Source: an uncultured Faecalibacterium sp. (GTDB lineage: Bacteria > Bacillota > Clostridia > Oscillospirales > Ruminococcaceae). Taken from it: DNA of 64,000 nucleotides. A program made the position numbers and the translations under genes. How positions within the stretch are numbered: the stretch's first letter is position 1; each line of letters begins with the position of its first letter. The stretch spans positions 40,806 to 104,805 of the forward strand of contig CAKTGQ010000010.1 in the NCBI GenBank assembly GCA_934561555.1, given 5' to 3'. Of this stretch, positions 58,956 through 64,000 are shown piece by piece. The notes beneath the pieces were generated by a model. It had not been told where the DNA came from, did no database searches, and saw only the letters and a program-made list of their open reading frames with translations.

Positions 58956-59546
58956 ATGGCAAAGGCATCGCAGGTCGTCATTATGGAGGGGGAATACTAC
59001 ATTATCAAGGCCCCCAACGGGAAGGTACTGGAAGTAAAGGATTTCAACACGGAGAACGGCGCCGGCATCCAGCTGTGGAGCTATGCGGGTCATCCGTGGC
59101 AGCAGTGGCAGTTTGTGGACGCGGGCGAGGGACGCTGGCGCATCCAGAACCGCTTTACCGGCAAGATGATCGATCTGGCACTTGGCGGCGTGGTGGAGGG
59201 CACATGGCTGCACCAGTGGAGCCGCACCAGCGGGCTGAGCCAGTGCTGGGCGCTGGAACCTACCCGCAGCGGACGCACCCGCATCCGCAATGTGCTGTCG
59301 GATAAGTACATCGACCTTGTGGGCATGAACACCGCCAACGGCGCACAGGCGCAGATCTGGAACTATGTGGCGGGCGGCAATCAGGAGTGGACGCTGGAAC
59401 GCATCGACCCCGACGTTGCTCAGACCGGCAAGCGCGCCGGGGAGGCTAAGGACTCCCAGCCCACACCCAGCCAGCGCAAGCACCAGAACGACTTGGTGCG
59501 CAAGCTGAACAGCGCAGGCAAGGGACGCGCCGGACGCAAGGCATAA
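58956..59546 (+). CDS. Cytoplasmic ricin-type beta-trefoil protein with basic tail
   Basis: 196 residues from MAKASQVVIMEGEYYI; AAGGAG ten bases upstream. Three beta-trefoil lobes with ricin QxW-type signatures: IQLWSYAGHPWQQWQF, WLHQWSRTSGLSQCWAL and AQIWNYVAGGNQEWTL. A lysine/arginine-rich tail (about 155-196, GKRAGEAKD...RKHQNDLVRKLNSAGKGRAGRKA) follows. No signal peptide or enzyme domain, unlike most bacterial ricin-B modules, which are secreted with glycosidases. It may bind an intracellular glycan, or nucleic acid via the tail. Function unknown. Confidence 0.82.
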   Translation: MAKASQVVIMEGEYYIIKAPNGKVLEVKDFNTENGAGIQLWSYAGHPWQQWQFVDAGEGRWRIQNRFTGKMIDLALGGVVEGTWLHQWSRTSGLSQCWALEPTRSGRTRIRNVLSDKYIDLVGMNTANGAQAQIWNYVAGGNQEWTLERIDPDVAQTGKRAGEAKDSQPTPSQRKHQNDLVRKLNSAGKGRAGRKA

Positions 59547-59597
59547 ATCGAAAAACGCTTCCGCTGCTTTGTGGGTATCCGCGGCGGAAACACTTCC

Positions 59598-59638
59598 CAA
59601 AGGGCTGCTGCACAGCGTTTCATGCAGCAGCCCTTTCT
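59598..59638 (+). terminator. Terminator of the ricin-type gene
   Basis: AGGGCTGCTGCA / TGCAGCAGCCCT stem with TTCTTAT tail. Confidence 0.8.
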
Positions 59639-59667
59639 TATGAAAAAGGATACGGTCAGCGGCCTCG

Positions 59668-59817
59668 CCCTCTCCGTCTTTGCTTCGCAAAGCCACCTCC
59701 AAAGGGAGAGGCAAGAGCACTGCCGAAAACTTCATCATTGAACCTGACACTTTAGCAACGGGCTTTAAATCTTGGCTCTCCCTCTGGGAGAGCTGGCGCG
59801 GGAGCGCCTGAGAGGGC
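59668..59817. repeat. Family A repeat, copy A10
   Basis: CGCCCTCTCC...CTGAGAGGGCG ends, inner TTTGC-TTC-GCAAA, shared AAGAGCACTGCCGAAAACTT and CACTTTAGCAACG blocks as in A1 and A5. Confidence 0.8.
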
Positions 59818-59855
59818 GTGCACGCTGACAAAAAACAAAAAAAGGAGAACACCCC

Positions 59856-60365
59856 ATGAACTTAGGCGCATTTATGAACCCGGAATTTCCCATCTTCAGC
59901 ACCACCCTTTGCTATCTGGAGCGGGAGGACGCTTACCTGATGCTGCACCGCATCAAAAAGCAGGACGACTACAACCACGACAAATGGGTGGGCGTGGGCG
60001 GCAAATTTGAGCGGTTTGAAAGCCCGGAGGACTGCCTTGTGCGGGAGGTGCGGGAGGAGACCGGCCTTACCCTGACGCGCTACCGCGCCCGGGGACTGCT
60101 GACCTTTGTGTGGGGCAACATGACCGAGTTCATCCACCTGTACACCGCCGACCGGTGGGAGGGGGAGATGATAAGAGGCGATGCCTGCGCCGAGGGCGAA
60201 TTGCAGTGGGTGCAAAAGACCGAGGTGCAAAAACTGCCCATCTGGGAGGGAGACAAGCTCTTTTTCCGTCTGCTGGAGGAAGAGCACCCCTACTTCTCCC
60301 TCAAGCTGGTGTATGACGGCGATACCCTCAAGCAGGCCGTGCTGGACGGAAAACGCATCGTTTAA
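59856..60365 (+). CDS. NUDIX hydrolase (MutT/8-oxo-dGTPase-like)
   Basis: 169 residues. Complete Nudix box GGKFERFESPEDCLVREV followed by REETGLTL (GX5EX7REUXEEXGU) at about 49-72; LQWVQKTEVQKLPIWEGDK is the usual post-box segment. It cleaves nucleoside diphosphate derivatives, probably 8-oxo-dGTP, complementing MutY encoded in the same window. AAAGGAG precedes the ATG. Confidence 0.93.
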   Translation: MNLGAFMNPEFPIFSTTLCYLEREDAYLMLHRIKKQDDYNHDKWVGVGGKFERFESPEDCLVREVREETGLTLTRYRARGLLTFVWGNMTEFIHLYTADRWEGEMIRGDACAEGELQWVQKTEVQKLPIWEGDKLFFRLLEEEHPYFSLKLVYDGDTLKQAVLDGKRIV

Positions 60366-60650
60366 AAATGTACGGATGCAGAGACCTATGGTGGGATGCA
60401 ACTGTTTGGATAAAATAGACATAAAAAGAAAAGATTTTTCAGCACTTAAATCAGGACGCGTGCAGAAAAAACAAAAAATACTGACAGATGTGCCATCAAA
60501 TAAGGACTTTTGACGCATTTTGATAGAAAAAAGAAAAAACCACTTTCTTTTTTTGCAAAAATATGTTACTATTCTGTTACGGAACTATGGACAGCCTGCA
60601 ACCAGAGACTGTCTGTAAACACAAACATTCTTTAAGGAGGAATGTGTCTT
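60366..60650. other. AT-rich leader region of nagE
   Basis: A- and T-rich with no coding signal. A possible extended -10 (TGT-TACTAT, 60564-60572) lacks a good -35. The pair GACAG...CTGTC (60590-60613) lies in the leader. A strong RBS (TAAGGAGG, 60633-60640) precedes nagE. Confidence 0.4.
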
Positions 60651-62117
60651 ATGATGAAGTATCTCCAGAAACTGGGCAAAGCTCTGATGCTTCCCGTCGC
60701 TGTGCTGCCGATCTGCGGCATCCTGATGGGTCTTGGTTATGCCCTCGCTCCGGGCGTTATGGGCGTTCCCGGTGCACCGACTTCCGGCGCAGCATACACC
60801 GTCGGCTTCCTGCTGGTCAAGGCAGGCGGCGCTCTGATCGATAACATGGCATGGCTGTTTGCCATTGGTGCCGCTGTCGGCCTTGCCGACAACGATGGTA
60901 CCGCAGGTCTGGCCGGTCTGGTCAGCTTCCTGATGATGCAGCAGCTGCTGAACCCCGGTGTGGTCAGCATGGTGCGCACTCTGGAAGAGGGCACCGCTAC
61001 CTACATTGCCTTCCAGAAGGTCGCCGGCAACTCCTTCATCGGCATTCTGGCCGCTGTTGTGGGTGCTGCCTGCTACAACAAGTTCAAGAATACCCAGCTG
61101 CCTGACTGGCTGGCATTCTTCTCCGGCAAGCGCTTCGTTGCGATCGCTACCGGCGTGATCTCCATTCTGGTGTCCGTTGTTCTGCTGTTCGTCTGGCCCG
61201 TCATCTTCGGCGCGCTGGTCGCTCTGGGCAAGGGCATCGCCGGCATGGGCGGCATCGGCGCCGGCATCTACGCCTTCCTGAACCGTCTGCTCATCCCCAC
61301 CGGCCTGCACCACGCTCTGAACAACGTGTTCTGGTTCGATACCATTGGTCTGGGCGATCTGAGCCACTTCTGGGCTGGCGAGACTTCCGCTGATGTGGGC
61401 TGGAGCCTTGGTATGTACATGTCCGGCTTCTTCCCCTGCATGATGTTCGGTATCATGGGCGCTGCTCTGGCTATGATCAAGACCGCTAAGAACAAGAAGG
61501 CCGCCATCGGTCTGGTTCTGTCCGCTGCAATCTGCGCATTCGTCTGCGGCGTTACCGAGCCCTTCGAGTTCGGCTTCATGTTCCTGTGCTTCCCGCTGTA
61601 CGTTGTGTACTCCGCTCTGTACGGCATTTTCACCGTCATCACCTACTACTCCGGTTTCCGTGCCGGCTTCTGCTTCTCCGCAGGCGCTACCGACCTGATC
61701 TTCTCTGCATCCCTGCCCGCAGCTGCTAAGACCTGGATGATCATTCCTCTGGGCATCGCAGCATTCCTGGTGTTCTACTTCGTGTTCTACTTCGCCATCA
61801 CCAAGTACGACCTGAAGACCCCCGGCCGTGAGGATGACGACGAGGAAGCTGAGAAGAAGGTCGTTCTGGCTAACAACAACTACACCGAAGTCGCTTCTGC
61901 TGTTCTGGCTGCTGTCGGCGGCAAGGAGAACGTGAAGGACGTTGGCTACTGCGCAACCCGTCTGCGCTTTGAGGTGAAGGATAACGCCAAGGTTGACGAG
62001 AAGGCTGTCAAGGCTGCCGGTGCTGCCGGTGTCATCCGTCCCAGCAAGAACGCTTGCCAGGTCATCATCGGCACCAAGGTCCAGTTCGTGTACGACGAGC
62101 TGAAGAAGATGCTGTGA
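60651..62117 (+). CDS. nagE: PTS N-acetylglucosamine-type transporter, IICB
   Basis: 488 residues. EIIC membrane domain (about 1-380, ten hydrophobic segments, including FLNRLLIPTGLHHALNNVFWF, the sugar-site block of the glucose/GlcNAc class). A short acidic linker leads to EIIB (about 405-488) with phosphorylated Cys434 in DVGYCATRLRFEV. There is no IIA domain. It imports and phosphorylates GlcNAc (or glucose), taking phosphate from a separate EIIA, one of which is encoded at 63662. Followed by nagA. Highly biased codons suggest strong expression. Confidence 0.92.
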   Translation: MMKYLQKLGKALMLPVAVLPICGILMGLGYALAPGVMGVPGAPTSGAAYTVGFLLVKAGGALIDNMAWLFAIGAAVGLADNDGTAGLAGLVSFLMMQQLLNPGVVSMVRTLEEGTATYIAFQKVAGNSFIGILAAVVGAACYNKFKNTQLPDWLAFFSGKRFVAIATGVISILVSVVLLFVWPVIFGALVALGKGIAGMGGIGAGIYAFLNRLLIPTGLHHALNNVFWFDTIGLGDLSHFWAGETSADVGWSLGMYMSGFFPCMMFGIMGAALAMIKTAKNKKAAIGLVLSAAICAFVCGVTEPFEFGFMFLCFPLYVVYSALYGIFTVITYYSGFRAGFCFSAGATDLIFSASLPAAAKTWMIIPLGIAAFLVFYFVFYFAITKYDLKTPGREDDDEEAEKKVVLANNNYTEVASAVLAAVGGKENVKDVGYCATRLRFEVKDNAKVDEKAVKAAGAAGVIRPSKNACQVIIGTKVQFVYDELKKML

Positions 62118-62176
62118 TCCTGCACTTCTGAAAAGAATGAACTGCAAAAGTCTGGTTGATTTTGCAGTATGAACCG

Positions 62177-62228
62177 GGCCGCCGGGGGCGGGGTGCACAG
62201 CGCCCCCTCCCGGCGGCCCGCTCTTTTT
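62177..62228 (+). terminator. Terminator of nagE
   Basis: GGGCCGCCGGG...CCCGGCGGCCC stem with CTCTTTTTG tail. Confidence 0.88.
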
Positions 62229-62260
62229 GCACGGCGGTACAATGTTCACACAAAAGGACT

Positions 62261-62288
62261 TTTGAAAAAACACCCGGCGTGCTATACT
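62261..62288 (+). promoter_or_regulatory. Promoter of nagA
   Basis: TTTGAA (62261-62266), 16 bases, TATACT (62283-62288). Confidence 0.6.
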
Positions 62289-62321
62289 GGGTGAAAAGAA
62301 AAAAAGAACGAGGTGTTTTGT

Positions 62322-63449
62322 ATGATCCTTCAGAATGCACTGGTCTATACCCCGCGCCACACCTTTGAGCGCGGCACCATCGTCATCCGCGATGGCCGCA
62401 TCGTGCCCTTTGCCGCCCCGGAAGAGGGCGAGGAGGTGCTGGACGCCGAGGGGCTGTACGCCCTGCCGGGCCTTGTGGATATCCATTTCCACGGGGCTAT
62501 GGGCAAGGATTTCTGCGACGGCACCGAGGAGGCTATCCAGACGCTGGCAGATTTCGAGGCAAGCAAGGGCGTGCTTGCCATCTGCCCTGCTACCATGACC
62601 TACCCGGAGGAGTTTCTGAACAAGGTGATGGACGCCGCTGCCGCCCATAAAAACGGCAAGGGCGCTGACCTTGTGGGCATCAACATGGAAGGCCCCTTTA
62701 TCAGCCCCAAAAAGGTGGGTGCGCAGAACCCGGAGTATGTGCAGGGCGCAGACGCCGCCATGTTCCGCCGCCTGCAGAAGCGTGCTAATGGCCTGATCAA
62801 GCTGGTGGATGTTGCCCCCGAGGAGCCGGGCAATCTGGACTTTATCAAGGAGTGCCATAACGAGGTGCGCATCTCCATCGCCCACACCTGCACCGACTAC
62901 GACACCGCCGTCAAGGCCTTTGAAGCCGGTGCTACCCACATGACCCACCTGTACAACGCCATGCCCGGTATCACCCACCGCGCACCCGGCCCTATCATTG
63001 CGGCCATGGAGCACGATGCCGAGGTGGAGCTGATTACCGATAACGTGCACATCCACCCCGCCATGGTGCGGTTCACCTTCAACACCTTCGGGGACGACCG
63101 CGTCTGCCTGATCGCAGACAGCGCCATGTCCTGCGGCCTGCCGGACGGTCAGTACAGTCTGGGCGGACAGGCCATTACCGTCAAGGGACCCCGCGCCACC
63201 CTGACCGAGCACCCGGACACCATTGCGGGCAGCAACACCTGCCTGTACGACTGCATGAAGCGTGCCGTGCTGGAGATGAATGTGCCGCTGGAAAGCGCCG
63301 TCCGCGCCGCCAGCGAGACCCCCGCCAAGAGCATCGGTGTGGATAACGACTACGGCAGCCTTGCCGCCGGACGCTACGGCAACGTCATCCTTGCGGACAA
63401 GGAGCTGAACATCAAGGCCGTCATCCAGAAGGGCGTCCGTATCGTCTGA
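62322..63449 (+). CDS. nagA: N-acetylglucosamine-6-phosphate deacetylase
   Basis: 375 residues from MILQNALVYTPRHTFERG. Amidohydrolase barrel: LPGLVDIHFHGAMGKDF (HxH region), NMEGPFISPKKVGAQ, SIAHTCTDYDTAVKAFEAGATHMTHLYNAM, and catalytic Asp in CLIADSAMSCGLPDG. It deacetylates GlcNAc-6-P delivered by NagE. nagB is not in the window. It has its own promoter, with nagE ending in a terminator, so the two can be set separately. Confidence 0.97.
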   Translation: MILQNALVYTPRHTFERGTIVIRDGRIVPFAAPEEGEEVLDAEGLYALPGLVDIHFHGAMGKDFCDGTEEAIQTLADFEASKGVLAICPATMTYPEEFLNKVMDAAAAHKNGKGADLVGINMEGPFISPKKVGAQNPEYVQGADAAMFRRLQKRANGLIKLVDVAPEEPGNLDFIKECHNEVRISIAHTCTDYDTAVKAFEAGATHMTHLYNAMPGITHRAPGPIIAAMEHDAEVELITDNVHIHPAMVRFTFNTFGDDRVCLIADSAMSCGLPDGQYSLGGQAITVKGPRATLTEHPDTIAGSNTCLYDCMKRAVLEMNVPLESAVRAASETPAKSIGVDNDYGSLAAGRYGNVILADKELNIKAVIQKGVRIV

Positions 63450-63471
63450 TATTGTTAAGAGCGCGTTTTCG

Positions 63472-63518
63472 CCCTCTCAGGCGCTCCCGCGCCAGCTCTC
63501 CCAAAGGGAGAGCCAAGC
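63472..63518. repeat. Family A half-unit, copy A11
   Basis: CGCCCTCTCAGGCGC-TCCC-GCGCCAGCTCTCCCAAAGGGAGAGCC, after nagA. Confidence 0.75.
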
Positions 63519-63614
63519 CATGATGCTTGTCACTGAAATGAAAAAAAGCAAACTTTTCCGGCGATGCTCTTGACCTTCACTTCGAGGAATGAATCTTCGC
63601 TATTTCGTTATAAT

Positions 63615-63653
63615 AAAAGAGGCCGCTGCATGAGCAGCGGCCTCTTTTGTGAT
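63615..63653. terminator. Bidirectional terminator between nagA and EIIA gene
   Basis: AAAAGAGGCCGCTGC-ATGA-GCAGCGGCCTCTTTT: perfect stem with A/T ends on both strands. Confidence 0.9.
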
Positions 63654-63661
63654 GCAAAAAA

Positions 63662-64000
63662 TCAGACCTTGAACAGCGGGGTGCCGGGGGCAACATCGCC
63701 CTCTGCCAGCATCTTCACTTCGTCGTCCGCACCATCGGTCACGATGATGGCAGTGGCGGTGGGGTGGCCGGCGGCGCGGATGGCATCCAGATCCACCTTC
63801 AGCAGCGGAGTGCCTGCGGAGACCTTCTGGTTCTCCTTGACCAGAGCGGTAAAGCCCTGACCCTTCATGTCCACGGTGTCCATGCCGACGTGGATCAGCA
63901 GCTCGATGCCGTCGTTGCTGGTGATGCCCACAGCGTGCAGGGTGGTGGCGATCTGGGTCACAGTGCCGTCAAAGGGGGCGTATACGGTGTCGCCGGTGGG
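63662..64000 (-). CDS. PTS EIIA, glucose type (3' part only)
   Basis: The last 112 residues are present; the frame stays open to the window edge. PTGDTVYAPFDGTVTQIATTLHAVGI, then the active-site block IELLIHVGMDTVDMKGQGF with the phosphorylated His, and LLKVDLDAIRAAGHPT: the EIIA(Glc)/Crr fold. Whether a IIC/IIB precedes it in the same protein cannot be seen. It can supply the phosphate that NagE (IICB) needs. Confidence 0.93.
   Translation of the reverse strand, partial: PTGDTVYAPFDGTVTQIATTLHAVGITSNDGIELLIHVGMDTVDMKGQGFTALVKENQKVSAGTPLLKVDLDAIRAAGHPTATAIIVTDGADDEVKMLAEGDVAPGTPLFKV

Noticed and set aside
60585..63212. Very long open frame antisense to nagE and nagA (about 875 codons)
   Set aside because: Spans two clear genes and a terminator; product is repetitive Gly/His/Asp-rich shadow sequence.

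Overview
The window reads as a chromosomal segment of a high-GC, Gram-positive anaerobe of the class Clostridia, most likely Faecalibacterium or a close Oscillospiraceae relative. This is inferred from the HrcA/CIRCE-controlled dnaK locus, the T-box upstream of asnS, the clostridial-type sporulation set (spoVT, spoVAC-AD-AE, gpr, spoIIP), the PTS with HPr/EI, and many dispersed hairpin repeats between genes. No rRNA, tRNA, CRISPR array, phage or transposase gene was found.

Layout. 1-6.8 kb: the 5' part of a flavoprotein oxidoreductase on the minus strand, spoVT, then hrcA-grpE-dnaK-dnaJ behind a perfect CIRCE operator. 6.9-12.2 kb (minus): two tandem small proteins with double-glycine-type leaders, a DHHW/MBOAT O-acetylation pair, a DUF4358 lipoprotein and a VanY-like carboxypeptidase. 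12.2-17.9 kb: spoVAC-spoVAD-spoVAE, rpsT (minus), gpr, spoIIP and a lipoprotein. 18-25.2 kb: T-box/asnS, mutY, a small acidic membrane protein, a three-gene envelope operon (degenerate LytM-like protein, possible permuted papain-like protein, small membrane protein), then an anti-sigma/ECF sigma pair behind an ECF-type promoter. 25.7-29.4 kb: MATE exporter, pyrE-like phosphoribosyltransferase, MYG1 family, GIY-YIG. 29.6-39.3 kb (minus): argG, argH, argC, argJ, argB, a CAP-domain protein, argD and argF, which take glutamate to arginine apart from carbamoyl phosphate supply.

39.7-46.6 kb: a PTS IIC-like membrane protein, a secreted GH25 lysozyme, a Cof-type HAD phosphatase, a DUF4830-like protein, then ptsH and ptsI. 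46.7-53.9 kb: an ATP-grasp ligase with two esterases, ilvE, a HAD phosphatase and a membrane-anchored 5'-nucleotidase. 54.6-60.4 kb: ROK glucokinase, FAH-family hydrolase, DJ-1/PfpI, a TrpR-like repressor, GNAT, nitroreductase, a cytoplasmic ricin-type lectin and a NUDIX hydrolase. 60.6-64 kb: GlcNAc PTS IICB (nagE), nagA and, convergent, an EIIA(Glc)-type protein that leaves the window.

HPr, EI, EIIA and NagE together make a GlcNAc phosphorelay; NagA takes the next step. Two families of structured intergenic repeats run through the whole window. Family A has terminal inverted repeats and stems that differ in sequence but stay paired. Family B is a CGCA-loop hairpin element whose end sits directly after stop codons. 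They are the most distinctive non-coding signal; the double-glycine peptide pair is the most distinctive coding one.
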